Shown in pieces: positions 49,579-61,958 of a stretch of DNA of 64,000 nucleotides (within the stretch, counting starts at the first letter, position 1; each line of letters begins with the position of its first letter). A program made the position numbers and the translations under genes. The stretch spans positions 69,035,440-69,099,439 of the forward strand of contig CM060702.1 of the NCBI GenBank assembly GCA_030686995.1, written 5' to 3'. The notes under the pieces are model-generated. The model saw nothing but the letters and a program-made list of their open reading frames with translations. It had not been told where the DNA came from and ran no database searches. Source of the stretch: Artemisia argyi. Lineage: Eukaryota; Streptophyta; Magnoliopsida; Asterales; Asteraceae.

Positions 49579-51815
49579 CTACGTGACCTCATCATTGGTT
49601 TCACTCTCTAGGTCGTCTTCTAAACTAGTTTTGTATTCCGGACCTAGTTGTAAGCATTCTATATAGAAACCAAGCATCCTATTCTTTACATATTCTACTC
49701 CTCTACGTCTATCCTCCTCATTCCTATAATAAGCCACTTGCTTGTGTTCTTTTTCGAAATTAGAGAGAAGGCGGTATTGCTCAATCTTGTAGGGCATTTG
49801 ATAGGCAACCTCATCATTCTCTTCCTTAAATCTAACTATCCCTAAAGTTGGATAATAACTCATCCTGGTGACTTCAACAAATGGTTTCCCAAATATTATT
49901 TGGCTTAGGCAAGCATCTATCACTGGACGAGTGTCTTCCACTATCATAAAATCGATCTCATAGGTGAGATTCCCAATAATTACATGCAATCCCTTCACTC
50001 TTCCTGCAAAATTACTTATCAGATTCTTGTTGGGCATCATCCTAAAATTAAGTTGCTTCTTCATTACCCAATTGTAATAAGTACTAGTCATGATGTTAAC
50101 GGGGGATCTAGGGTCGATGTAAGCATTCCATATATGCATGTGCCCGATATTGCATGGGATGTTAATGTTAGAGGGGTCTCCCATTTTGATAAGGGGTGTG
50201 CCGAAGATATATGGTCTCTCGGGACTATCGAATAAATCCTTATGGTACTCCCGTTCTTCCTGGGTGGGCAACTTATCAAAGTATTTTTCTATAGGCTCTA
50301 CCTCCTCTAATTCCTCTTCCTTGTTAACCTCAACTTTCCTATTCTCATCCTTAGTCTCGGCTTCTACTCTAACTTCATCCTTGTCACTCTCTTCTATCTC
50401 CTTATCTATCGGCTTAATGGTGACAACATTGACAAAGTGGACATGTTTAGATGATGAGGGATCCTTAATTTGGATTCCACTATTGGTGTCCCTAGTGTCC
50501 TTCCTAGGTGTGATTAACACTTGGTTGTTGAGGGCTTTCAACAAGTTGTCAATCTTGTTGGTCATCTCCGTTTGTTGTTGGTTGAATTCGGTTTCAAACC
50601 TAGCTATGCGAGCTTCTTGAGATGCCATGAACTTTGACATCAATCCTTCAAGATTGTTGGTACTACCATAGTTGTTAGAAGGATTGTTGTTGAAAGTACG
50701 GTTGGATGGTGGACCGTTTGGTTGGTAACGATTAGGCGGATTGGAAGAATTGGGTTGATTTTGTTTCCACCTAAGGTTTGGGTATTTTTCCAAGAGGGGT
50801 TGTATGAATCACCGTAAGTGTTTGGCTCGGGCTTGAATGTGTACCACTTATCTCCCGCTTCGTCGGTACGCGTGGATGCGTAGTCCGCAAAAGCTGTTCC
50901 GGGGAGTTCCACACAATCACGAGTGTCATGGGGACCACTACATAATTCGCATGAAGAAGTGATTTTGTTCACTTGGCTTGAAGGCTTAGGAGCTTCGTAA
51001 GATTTCATGAGAAACTTGACTTGATCCTCAAGTTCCATGATCCTACGGTCGGGAGTGCTAGAGTTGTTCGAAGGCAAAGATATTGCCTTGACCATTTTGT
51101 TCAAATCACGGGGATCATTCCAACTTTCGTTGTCATAGAGAGCAAGATCTTCTATGAGTTCCCATGATTGTTCTGCACTAAGATCACGTAGCTTACCACC
51201 GGCCGATTGGTCAATGGCTCGCCTCGTGGAGATGTCGATATGGTCATAAAAAATTTGGACTTGGAGCCAAAGATCTATGCCATGATGAGAGACTTTTTGG
51301 AGTAAGTCCTTGAAACAAGTCCATGCTTCATAAAGAGATTCATTTTGACGTTGTTGGAACATCAAGATGTCATTTCTAAGCTTAGTAGTTCTCCCCGGTG
51401 GGAAAAATTGAGCAAGGAAACGAGTGGTAAGATAATCCCATGTGGTGATGGATCCCGCGCGTAAACGCTCAAGTCATTGACTAGCTTGATCCCGTAGAGA
51501 GAATTGGAATAGGCGTAATCAGGCTGTCTCTCTAGTTTCAACATCTAGGTCTATGGAATCTACGATTATGAGGAAGTCCTTAAGATGTTGGTTTGGATCT
51601 TCAGAACGAAGTCCATGGAATGCACATCCGCTTTGCACCAACCGGATGGTGTCAGATCGCAAGGGGTTCACATTGGCTCCGGTGAGCTCAATGGTGTTTC
51701 GGTAGCCTTGGTGGCTAAGTCGGGAATACTCTCCTAAGGTTCGGGGCCTAAGGGGTTCTAATGGTGGGTTTTGTTGTGGTGGGATGACGGGTTCAAAGAT
51801 GTTCCCGTTGTCCAT
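49579..51815 (-). pseudogene. Gypsy gag-protease, two stops and one frameshift
   Basis: Starts MDNGNIFEPVIPPQQNPPLE at 51815. TGA codons at 51519-51521 and 51474-51476 replace what are probably Trp codons (ETA/LRLFQF, ASQ/LERLRAGS). Retrotransposon gag follows (FFPPGRTTKL, TRRAIDQSAGGKLRDLSAEQ), then a Cys-His-like CELCSGPHDTRDC. A frameshift in an A-run near 50795 leads to the open part ending at 49579 (404 codons), with an NNNPSNN low-complexity region, acidic linker and a retropepsin-like domain (FGTPLIKMGDPSNINIPC, AYIDPRSPVNIMTSTYY). The active site reads DPRS where relatives have D-x-G-S, so the protease would be dead. Confidence 0.82.
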
Positions 51816-51960
51816 GATGTTGGGTGGTTACGAACAAAGGCACAAAGAAATAAGATAGACTAAAGAAAACCTAAAAATAAAAATAAAATCTTACTAGAAA
51901 GGAATCTAGCAAGTAGATCTAATACAAAGAAATTCTAACCTAGACAATAACTATTCCCCA

Positions 51961-51973
51961 GGCTGCGGCGCCA
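51961..51973 (-). other. Gypsy primer-binding site (tRNA-Asp type)
   Basis: TGGCGCCGCAGCC on the minus strand lies six bases from the 5' LTR. It resembles TGGCGCCGTTGCCGGG, the tRNA-Asp primer site used by Athila/Tat-group elements, with two mismatches. Confidence 0.8.
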
Positions 51974-51979
51974 AAAACT

Positions 51980-53385
51980 TGATACGTGGGAATCGCACCA
52001 GGCTTTACCTCTCAAGGGATCTTGAGAAGCTTACAACCCCCACCAGGCAGTGTACCTGATCGTTGTAGTATAGTATAGTGACAAGTACTGGGGGATTGAT
52101 CGTTCAGCTAGGAATAGTGTCGCTAGGATTAGAAAACCTAAATACTAGTTCTAAAGATGAGGGAAGATTATTTTTTGTGTTTTTATATTTTTTAGAAAGC
52201 AATTAAAATTCTCGGGTTTTGAAGGATTTGGGCGGAATTAGTTGCTATTCAACTAACCCAACACTAAGATGCAATCAAAATAAAATACTAAATATGAAAA
52301 TAAACTAAATTATACTAAAGTTGTGAGCAGTAATTGGAGAAAATGTGTTTACTTAGATTTCACTACTCCCTAGACATATTTTACACGTTAATTACTTGTT
52401 ATAATTGCATGGATGACGGATCGTATTCCTTAATACTATTCATGGGGTGGCACACTTAACTCCCCAATTCTATGAGCTCTTATCTCCTCCTATACCATGC
52501 CCAGCACAACTATAGGGATTGTAAACAGTGGCTCATGCATTAAATACAACCAATAAAGACCTAGTGCGCGTCGGTTCATGTTTCTTAAGACGTTCAAGCA
52601 TGTTACCAATTGGAGATCTGCCAGTTTTCTTAAGCCTAACATATAAATCATTCATCCAAGACAAGAATAAACAAGTAATCAACACATAATCAACATCTAG
52701 GTTTCATTAGATCTAAGCAAACACAAGATAGATCTAGCCTAGCATGATGGAATTAAGACAAGAACAAGATATAGACAACCAACACATAGACATATTGATT
52801 GAATTAAAGGAACACTTATCTTGATTACACATGCAAGGTATCAAGGGGTTGGAACCCTTGAAAAACCTGTAAAGTTACACCAAAATCGTACTTAGGGTTT
52901 CTCCCAAAACTTCTCTTTTTTTTGTGAAAAATTAGAAAACTATATATAGGAAAAGGGGGCTGACGGCGTCAAGACAAAGCTTGTGACGCCGTCACCTCGC
53001 CGCCAAAACTATTCTCGGACTGCCTTGATCTACATTTGACACCGTCAAGACTTAATCATTTCCAAGCCGTCATGACTTTTACTCTTGACGCCCTACCTTC
53101 ATGATGCCGTCAAATCTCTTCTGGATCGTCATGGAATTTTGCTCTTGACGCCGTCAGGGAGTTACTTTTGACGCCGTCACCTACTGTTCCCAGCATGGAA
53201 AATTAAGACTTTGGCGTTTTCTTCACTTTTATGCTCTAAAAACGTCCGAATTGCTTCCTTTTCCAGATTTCACTCCCAAAGTACCTAAAATCACAAAAGG
53301 AACGATTTAGGGCAATATTTGATCAAATAAATTCGAATTCGGGCTTAAATGACCCCCTAAAAACGGATCATTTTTCGCCTCATCA
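51980..53385 (-). repeat. Gypsy 5' LTR (1406 bp)
   Basis: Same length as the 3' LTR, with scattered substitutions. TATATATA is at 52941-52948; the TGACGCCGTCA array is at 52961-53179, where some copies have become TGACACCGTCA or TGATGCCGTCA, as expected from CpG decay. Confidence 0.94.
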
Positions 53386-53390
53386 TTCCC

Positions 53391-54804
53391 AAACATCATT
53401 CGCCTTAAATTGATTTAATTCTTCTTGTATAGCTATAATCCAACTTTCATCCTTTAAAGCCTCGCTAATATTCTTAGGTTCTATTGCCGAGAGGAAACAA
53501 AAGAAATTGTTTTTTATCTTGGGCTTGTGATCTAAGGGTTCTTTGGTTAAGATGTCCTATTATATTATCTAATGGATGTGATCTAGATTCTCTAATATTA
53601 ACAATTTCGTTATTTTCTAAGTGAATGTTTTCATTATCATTTCCTATGGGTTTTGTTTTACTAACCTCAATAGCTTCATCTTCGACTAAATCATCATCTT
53701 CTAAAGGTAAAGTTTTAGGAGGTGGTGGTGTTTCATCAAATGTTACATTTAGTGATTCCTCTACTTTCATGGAGTGTTTGTTAAGTATTATATATGCTTT
53801 GCTATTTTGTGAGTATCCTAAAAATATTCCTTCATATGATTTTGGATCAAACTTAGCGAGATAGTCCTTAGTGTTTAAAATATAGCATTTACTTCCAAAT
53901 ACCCTAAAGTAGCTTAAGTTTGGTTTTCTACCTCTTAATAACTCATAAGGAGTTTTTCCTAGAATTCTTCTAATTGATACCCTATTTAAAATATAAGTTG
54001 ATGTATCTAAGGCGTGACACCAAAATTTTTGTGGGATGGATTGTTCATTTAACATAGTTCTACTCATTTCTTGTAGTGACCTATTTTTTCTTTCTACTAC
54101 GCCATTTGATTGAGGAGTACGAGGAGCGGAGAAATTGTGAGATATTCCATTTAACTCGCAATATTTTCCGAATTGTACTTCGTTATCAAATTCCCTACCA
54201 TGGTCCGTCCTAATGGCAACTATTGAGCATCCTAATTTATTTTGAATCATTTTACTAAATATTTTGAATTTTTCAAAGGCTTGGGTTTTGTCACTTAAAA
54301 ACCTAGTCCACGTGTATCGTGAGTAGTCATCTACTATTACTAAGGTATATTTGTTTCCTCCATAGCTTCGCACAGCGGATGGACCAAAAAGATCCATATG
54401 TAATAATTCTAGGCACCTAGTAGTGGATACTATATTCTTGGCTTTGTGACTAGCATGAGCTTGTTTTCCAATTTTACATGCATCACAAAAATGCTTGTCA
54501 TATTTTAGATTAGGCAAATTTCTAACTAATTCCTTAGAGGCCAAAGATTGTATTTGTTGCATGTTAGCATGTCCTAATCTCCTATGCCATAGTGTAGAGT
54601 TTTCATCTAGGGTCGTTAGGCATATCCTATCCTCAGGTTTGTTTCCTAGTTTCATAACATATATGCCACCTTTTCTAATTCCTCTACCTATAATTTTTCC
54701 ATTCTTAACTATTTCGCTACCATCTTCGGTAAATGTGACTCTACATTTATTATCACATATTTGTCCTACACTAAGCAAATTATATGTTAATTTATCTACA
54801 TGCT
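53391..54804 (-). pseudogene. Copia-1 pol 5' part: GAG-pre-integrase and integrase
   Basis: MLSVGQICDNKCRVTF begins the clean open part at 54778. It contains the pre-integrase zinc region (LWHRRLGHANMQQ, HFCDACKIGKQ) and the integrase core with the D,D-35-E residues in HMDLFGPSA, IRTDHGREF and [13 protein letters not shown] frameshift near 53515 breaks the C-terminal linker, and the Gypsy element cuts the gene at 53390. A one-base loss near 54812 separates it from protease. Confidence 0.92.
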
Positions 54805-56055
54805 CTAAATTTCAATAGTAAGTGAGTCTTGAGAGATCGTATCTTTGCCAATGATTTTTCCACGTAAGTCACTACCGAAAATAAAGTTACCTCCATTGTA
54901 TGCCTTGTATGTAGAGAATAGATTGCGATTCCCCGTCATGTGCCTTGAACATCCGCTATCTTTAATCCATTCGTTAGGTTCCAAGTCAATTCCTAAACAT
55001 ATTTCGTCGGTTTCTTTTGCCATAAAACACTTTTCGTCTCTTGGCTTTTCAACTTCTTCTTTGTCATTATCACTCCATGTTCCACTAACAAAAGCACCTT
55101 GATTTTCATAACCCGGTGGCTTTAGACATTCGCCAATGAGATGATTTGGACTTCCACATCTAAAGCACTTTCTTTTCCCGTTGTTGTCACTTCTATTCCT
55201 TTGGAATGCTTTTCTTTCGTCTCGTGATGATCTAGTGAATCTTCCTCGTCTCTTGAAGAACTTCTTGAATTCTCTTACGGCCATTGCATATTCTTCGTCT
55301 TCACTTTCGTCACTTGAATCATCATCATCACTAGATTCCTTTTTGGCTTTTAGAGCAATGGATTTGGTTTGTTCTTTCTTGACTTTGACCGTTTCCGAAT
55401 CTCTTCTTATGATTTCTTCATGAACCTTCAAGTTGCCAATTAGTTCATCTAGTGATAACGTCATCAAGTTCTTTGATTCTTCGATTGCCGTGACCTTAGC
55501 TCGCCATTTTGGATGCAATGCCCTAAGAAATTTCCTAACACAATTTTTACTAGAAAATGTCTCATCAAGTGCTTTTAAACTTGTGATGATAGTGTTAAAC
55601 TTAGCAAAAGCATTATCAATTGATTCCTCTTCCGGAATCGTAAATTGTTCATATTGTTGTACAAGAAGATCTATTTTATTATCTTTGACTTGGCTATTAC
55701 CTTGGTGAGTAATTAGTAAAGAATCCCAAATTTCTTTGGCGGTTTTACACATAAAAATTCTTTCATATTCTTTGCGTGGTAACGCATTATAAATTACCAT
55801 TTTAGCCTCATTATTTTTTGCTAATTTCTTTTTCAAATCATCATTTTGTTCTTCAAAAGATACTATTTCATTCATTTTAGTTTCAACATTATATTGAATA
55901 GGAGGAAAATCACCAAAGGTAATAATATGCCAAAGATCAAGATCTTTTGATTTCACATAAGTTTCGAATCTATTTTTCCAATATAAAAATCCGTCACTTT
56001 CAAATAGTGGTGGTCTTTGCATAGATTGCCCTTCTAAATATTTTAAAGATTTCAT
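54805..56055 (-). pseudogene. Copia-1 gag-protease
   Basis: 416 open codons: [51 protein letters not shown], an Asp/Ser/Glu run, a basic [13 protein letters not shown] stretch, the zinc knuckle [14 protein letters not shown], and the protease active site [12 protein letters not shown]. It ends early because of a one-base deletion before the pol continuation (54812). Gag is shorter than in Copia-3, lacking the coiled-coil tail. Confidence 0.93.
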
Positions 56056-56105
56056 AGATCGTTACAAGTTTTAAAATACAATATATTTTAAAGATCTTGT
56101 TAGAC

Positions 56106-56123
56106 GTGGCTCTTGATATCAAT
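56106..56123 (-). other. Copia-1 primer-binding site
   Basis: ATTGATATCAAGAGCCAC on the minus strand follows the LTR end and fits the Copia initiator tRNA-Met type with mismatches. Confidence 0.78.
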
Positions 56124-57465
56124 TGTGGAAAACTAGAAGGGGGGGTTGAATAGTTTTACGTCATTATTAAAATGTTATGAAATTTTGTTTAAAAGTTTTC
56201 TTTGTTTTATAAAATATAGATTCGATGCTATATGAAATCAAGTCGTGCACAATATGAACAACACTAAGTATGTACGATAAAGCAATAATAATGTAAGTAA
56301 AGAAATAGATAAGGGTTGGAAAGATCGAACCGAGAGACAATAGATTTATAGTGGTTCGGCTACAAGGTCACCTTCCTTGCCCTACTCCACTCCCCGAGCA
56401 CCTAACTCGAGAGTTTTCTTCACTATATCAACAAGCTCCCTTATGGCGGAGAAAACCTTACACACCAATTTACACACCACAATAAATTCACAACTTAATC
56501 ACGACTTCTACATAACTAGTTCACACCTATTCATTACTTAATCACACCACTTCTTCACACCAATCTTCTTCACACCTATTCTTCTACACACCAATCTTCT
56601 TCACACCTATTCTTCTACACACCAATCTTCTTCCTAACTTATCTTCTTCACAACTATTCTTCTAACCAATCACACTATATATCAAACTACACTATCTTCT
56701 AACAAATATTCACAACTATTCACACAATGAAATAATAGCAATGATGATACACTAACAACTTAGATGTGGAGATCACAACAAGTTGTAATACTTCTTGTCT
56801 TGAGGGATAGAAGTATTCTTCTCTTGCACTTGATGGAATGATGTTTGGATCACTTTGAAACAAAGATTTAAGAATGTATGATCAAAGGATTTATAGATTG
56901 GAAATGGAGATCTAGAACAGAAAGTTCTGTCGTGCAAAAGGTGAGGAAAAAATCCAGGTTTAAGGTGGTATTTATAGGCAACAGATTCTGACAGAGGAGC
57001 GTGGCCGGTCCCCTTAAATCATGGCCGGCCCCCTTAAAATTAAGGGGACCGCCCTTTATAATTATGGGGGCCGCCCAGCTGAATCGGCCAGATTCTTTGT
57101 CTTTTAGTGGGGAAAGTTTATTTGGTGAAAAACTAACCGATTTTGGTTAAAATTTTGAATTCATATATTTAGTATGAATAAAACATTTTTCTTTATTACC
57201 AAAAGTGTTTTTCAAAAATATATAATATGTTTATATAATTAAATAAACTTTGTATTAGTTAATTAAATACCCTTTGATCATAAATTGCACTAAACACTTT
57301 GTTTATTCATACCTTAAGTGATTTGGATGTAAAGAGAAATATTAATCACTAAATACTTGTTTATGTCACAAGTTTTAGTTCTATGAGTTTATGTTTTGTG
57401 ATAATTAAAACATAGAGATATTGATAACATGTTAATAATGTTTTTAGGCATTATTTATGTCAACA
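56124..57465 (-). repeat. Copia-1 5' LTR (1342 bp)
   Basis: Plus-strand ends TGTGGAAAAC and TTTATGTCAACA. Promoter motif at 57003-57090 and TATAAATA (minus) at 56976-56969. It abuts Copia-2 integrase at 57466. Confidence 0.94.
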
Positions 57466-59162
57466 GATTGCTTCAGTCTCTTGTGTAACCTTTTCATTGA
57501 GTTTCTGAGCTTCCTTAGTAGCAGCATGTTCTTGCTTCTGCAGTCTTGCAAGATCCTCTGCATAATGTGACTCATCATCTTGTTCAGCAGCAGAGTGATT
57601 ACCTACAAAATGGTTAGGTGGAAAAGATGGTACAACAATGGTATGTTCATCTGGCTCAGATTCACAGTCTGAGTCATCATCCATGGAACCTGCAGGGTTA
57701 GAGTTTGGATCTTTGGTACCTGCATTAGGATTAGAAGCATGTCTAGTATAACCCAAATAGTCAGTCAAATAATCTAGGTCAAAATACCAAGAATGGCCTT
57801 GTCCCTGAGTATTAGGCTGATCTTCAAGAAATCTAAGATTAAGGGTCTCTTCTATCCTTTTGGCATTCAGATTATAAACCCTATAGGCCTTGCTATGAGC
57901 TGAATAACCAACTATATATCCCTCATCAAACTTACCCAGTATATCAGCAGTATTTAAAATGGTCACTTTGCATCCAAAAGGCTTAAGGTAATGTATGTCT
58001 GAAACTTTCCCAGTGAGAAGTTCATAAGGTGTCTTGACATGGTGTCTAGTGATGGATACCCTGTTCAGAACATAGCAAGCAGTACTTACTGCTTCAGTCC
58101 AAAACATTGTGGGTAATTTGGAGTCTGCTAGCATTTATCTTGCTGCCTCAATAAGGGTTCTATTTTTCCTTTCAGCAACCCCATTTTGTTGTGGGGTCCT
58201 TGGAGTACTATAGTCCCTTCTAATCCCCTTAGACTTACAGAATTCTATGAAAACAACATTTTTGAATTCTGTCCCATTGTCACACCTAATTCCTTTAACC
58301 TTTTTATTAAGCTGGTTTTCAATTAAAGTGATGAATTCTTTCAAAATAGGAGTTGTTTCATCTTTAGTTTTTAGAAAGAATACCCAGCAAAACCTGCTAA
58401 AATCATCTGTGATAATCAGGCAGAAGTACTTGTGATCAATACTTCTGATAGGAGTTGGACCAAATAGATCTATGTGCAGCAACTGAAGAGGTTCTGAAAT
58501 GGTGCTCACAGCTTTGATGGCTTTGTAAGAGGCTCTGTATTGCTTCCCTTGTTGCAAGCAATACAATTGTGTTCATTGGTGAAGAGTTTAGAAGGAAGGC
58601 CCTAAACAAGACCAAGTTTAGACAACTTGTTGATAGTCTTGTAATTCACATGAGCCATTCTCCTATGCCATTTGGTAGATTCATCCAGGGAAGCTTTGGC
58701 CACCAAACATGTTAGATCACCTTCTGGCTTGACATCATTCAGATTGAATGTGTACAAGTTGAAGGTTCTAGGAACTCTCAGCAAAACAGTTGTGTCTTCT
58801 GGAAGTTTGAAGTCCTTGGAAAGTACAAGACACTCATCTTCAGAGAAGAAAACCTTATTCTTAGTGTCACAAATTTGTGATACAGAGAATAGATTAAAAT
58901 GCTCCAGTTCCTTCACATAATAAACATTTTAAAAATCTAACAAGGGTGTCTTAATAGTTCCTTTCCCTGTAATTTTGCCATCTCCACCACCAAAAGTTAC
59001 AGTGCCTCCTCCTTCTATGGGCACAAAGTCATGCATCTTGCCCTTGTTCCCTGACATACTTCTAGAACAACCACTATCAACAATACCTACTTCAGTACTT
59101 TTCAAAGGATGATCCTACAACAACAACAAAAGAATATACAAAAGTTAGTATACATTGGAGAC
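57466..59162 (-). pseudogene. Copia-2 pol 5' half: protease and integrase
   Basis: The protease site GIVDSGCSRSMSGN is near 59075-59035. A TAA follows (LLDF/NVYYVKEL), then HFNLFSVSQICDTKNKVF and WHRRMAHVNYKTINKL. A stop near 58602 interrupts before the integrase core, which keeps HIDLFGPTP, IRCDNGTEF and PQQNGVAERKNR. Another TAA at 58135 splits LIEAAR from MLADSKLPTMFWTEAV. The frame ends at the Copia-1 LTR after KVTQETEAI. Four separate breaks make it non-functional. Confidence 0.9.
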
Positions 59163-61874
59163 TCAAGTCATTGCTGACTTGAGCCTGCCTTGTGGATCAT
59201 TAGTGATAGGCCATGTAGATGTTTTAGATCCACCATTGTTCTTGGGCCTGTACTACAAATTAGGTCCCTTCTTTGTCCAAGAACAACCTGCTGAGGGCTT
59301 CACAGCAATATTCCAATACCCACTACCATAATACATTGAGTCAAAGTGATTAGGCCAATAACCATTAGAAAAGAAAGAACTAGTGGGTCGAACATATGGT
59401 CTAGTACTGGTTCTTCTCCATGAAGAATGTGGTTCAGCATAATTGGATTTCTGCTGATTTGGAACAAAAGAGGGTATGTCAAGAACATTCTTCCACATTT
59501 GCCTAGGTTTCCTTTGACTAACACATTCACCCATTCTTTGCTCATGAAATGTACAATCCTTAATCAAATGAGATTTACTTCCACACACAAAACATTTCTT
59601 CTTCTTAGAAGATTTATTCAAACCAAAGGAAGTTCCATAACATGAAAAAGTATTCAAACCACCATGATAAACAGAATTGTTTTTAACAGAACTAAAAGTA
59701 TTATTTTGCAAAGAATTTAAAAACAAGTCTTCAGTAGAAACTGTCTTGTTATCAGCAGCAACTCTAGAAGGCTTGTGGGGAGTCTTGGGTGATGTCTTTG
59801 GTGTGGTCTTGGGAGTGGTCTTAGGCAGGTCAGACTTCTCACTTGAATCACAGCTGGCAAATGAGGTAGACCCTTCATCAGAAGACTTGTCACTATCACA
59901 ACAAGAGACTAAGTCAGTAGATTTCATAATAGGGTCTGGCAATTCAGTTGACTTTTTGCCATAGAGATGGTGCGATCCATCAAAGTCACTAGGTATGGAT
60001 AGGTCAATAGGCATATGTTCCCCTCTTATAGGTCCAGGGGCAGCATGTAAGTTACCTTCTTTGACAAAGTTAGCTAACCCTGCTGGTGTTGATTTACCTA
60101 GGTCATTCCTAGCTTCTAAACCAACATATTTTTTAAATCCTAAACCTATTTTAGAGTTCACAGCCTGACTACCATAGAGTTCACTAGCTAGATTATCACC
60201 TGATATTAACCATTGTTTATTTCTAGCTATCTCTTTGTCTAACTTAACTTGTAATTCTTGTTTTTCCTTTTCTAGATCAGACTTCTCTTTTTCAGTACGT
60301 TTTAAGTCTATCTTAGCAACTTCTAAATCACTTTCTAGAACTCTTATTTTTTCATCATATTTAACTTGATTCTTTTGAAACCAGACTTTTTGTTTCTCTA
60401 AAGTTTTTAAAGCCATTTTATAAGACTCTACCTCTATATAACACTCATTGTACTTTGGTTTCAATTCATCAAATTCTTGTTTAAGCTCATTGTATCTTAC
60501 ACTACATCCAAACACACAGTTGTGTACCTGAGAGATTCCCATCAAGGAGACTTGCTCCTTCTTGTCCTCTGAAGGTGAGTATGCCAGCAGATTCACTTGT
60601 GAAGATGTAGAAGCTTCCTCTCCAGCAGGTTCATGTTCAGCCCAATCAATTTGGTGATCCAGAGTCACCATAGCCTTTGAAGGTGCAGCCTTAGTAGTCC
60701 CTGCTTCCACTGGATAAGAGCCATATCTAACTTCATCTCCAGACTTTCTCTCCTTGCATTTTCTTGAAAAATGTCCCACTTGACCACAAGTGTAGCATTT
60801 AACCTTCCTTCTATCAAACCTTGCTGCCTCTCTTCCATTAAAACCAAACTTCCTTCCAGACTTGGTTTCAAACCTCTTAATGTTCATGGAGATCATTGCA
60901 AGCTGCCATTTTAAGTGCATCTCCTCCATCTCCAATGGATCTACCTATTCAAAATCCTCATAAGCAAGAAACTGCTGATGTTCATATTCAGCCATAAATG
61001 AATGAACAATATCATCCAACACACTACTGGATTTTGATCTAGGAGCAGATTTTGATTTAGGAGCAGATTGAGTATGGGTTTGAGAAGATGCTCCTGATGA
61101 ATAAGAGCTTGAGGCTTGATGCACAGGTTTTGTAGAGGCGCCAATAAATGCAGAATGAGTGGATGGACGAATGGGACTTCTAACATCAGGCTCAAGTGAT
61201 TTAAGCCTGTTGTAGAGGTCATCAAAGGACATCATGTCCAACCCGCCCTTGGTCTTGAGAGCAATACAGACTTGTAACCAAGATGGCGGCAAAGATCTTA
61301 GAAACTTAGCATTGCAGTCCTCATTGTCGGGTCTAGCCTTCAACTGATTAAGTTGACTTAAGATTCGATGAAACCTATCATAGCCTTTATGAATTCCCTC
61401 TTCTTCAGATATCTGAAACTCTTGGAACTTTTGCTTCAGCATAGACTTCTGCAACCTTCTTGATTCATCATTCCCACCAAATCTAGCTTTTATAGCCATC
61501 CAAATGTCCTTGGCATCCTCCATGAAGTGGAAGTCACCCATGTGGTCATCTGGTATAGCTTGGAGCAGAATTATTCTTACTTTACTCTCCCTTTGCACAG
61601 CCAGAATCTCTTCAGCAATTCTGGGACCTACAATTGTAACAACCCCATCAGCATCTGTAACATGCTTCTTCAGGCTATTCCCCTTTTTGACAACCTCCCA
61701 CAGATTTCAGTCTATGTTTGTGATCCAGTTCTGCATCTTCATGGACCACAGATGATATTCTTCAACATTCTTCAAGTATGGAAACTTAGCATTACTGTTG
61801 GAGAGGTTGAGTTGTTGAAGAGAAGTGGTGTTAAGGTTTTGGGTTGTATCAACTTCATCATCAGATCCAGGCAT
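59163..61874 (-). pseudogene. Copia-2 gag, four in-frame stops
   Basis: The start codon ATG is at 61874 (MPGSDDEVDTTQN), just after the leader. One frame runs throughout, broken by TGA 61707-61709, TAG 60945-60947 (after LAYEDFE), TAG 59253-59255 (after TKKGPNL) and TGA 59163-59165. Contents in order: WSMKMQNWITN, ILLQAIPDDHMGDFHFMEDA (UBN2-type gag), KFLRSLPPSWLQV, a zinc knuckle CYTCGQVGHFSRKC, a long Lys/Glu coiled coil (about 60480-60210), and a second Cys motif CFVCGSKSHLIKDC. Two zinc knuckles in one gag is a notable layout, known to me from this Asteraceae family. Confidence 0.9.
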
Positions 61875-61943
61875 GTTTTTTGATTTGTTTGGATTCTTAA
61901 GGTGTAAGATTTGTGTTTCTTAGTATGACAGAGACTCTCTCGA

Positions 61944-61956
61944 GGCTCTGATACCA
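61944..61956 (-). other. Copia-2 primer-binding site
   Basis: TGGTATCAGAGCC on the minus strand, two bases inside the LTR end, is a perfect plant initiator tRNA-Met primer site. Confidence 0.92.
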
Positions 61957-61958
61957 CT

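Larger units (their letters stand above)
45727..53385 (-). mobile_element. non-autonomous Ty3/Gypsy element (Athila/Tat-like), innermost insertion
   Basis: Two 1406-bp LTRs (45727-47132 and 51980-53385) with ends TGAT...ATCA and the duplication TTCCC on both sides (45722-45726, 53386-53390) define it. Minus-strand order: 5' LTR, primer-binding site for tRNA-Asp, gag-protease remnant (51815-49579), 2.4 kb of non-coding DNA, polypurine tract, 3' LTR. It has no reverse transcriptase, RNase H or integrase, so it depended on a relative. The LTRs differ at roughly 1-2 % of sites by eye, so it is fairly young. It splits Copia-1 pol. Confidence 0.93.
39755..57465 (-). mobile_element. Copia-1: Ty1/Copia retrotransposon with a tandem partial second copy
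   Basis: Minus-strand order: LTR 57465-56124, primer-binding site 56123-56106, gag-protease 56055-54805, pol 54778-53391 [Gypsy insertion] 45721-44288, extra ORF 43292-42600, polypurine tract, LTR 42113-40761, then a second primer site and a truncated, almost identical gag (40692-39755). LTR-body-LTR-partial body means two elements shared the middle LTR. The right flank is Copia-2 integrase (GATTG at 57466); the left end is deleted, so no target duplication remains. Confidence 0.9.

Noticed and set aside
59115..59153. possible 39-nt intron between Copia-2 gag and protease (GTATACTAAC ... TTGTAG)
   Set aside because: It has good border words and a pyrimidine tract but is too short for a plant intron, with the branch-like word directly at the donor.
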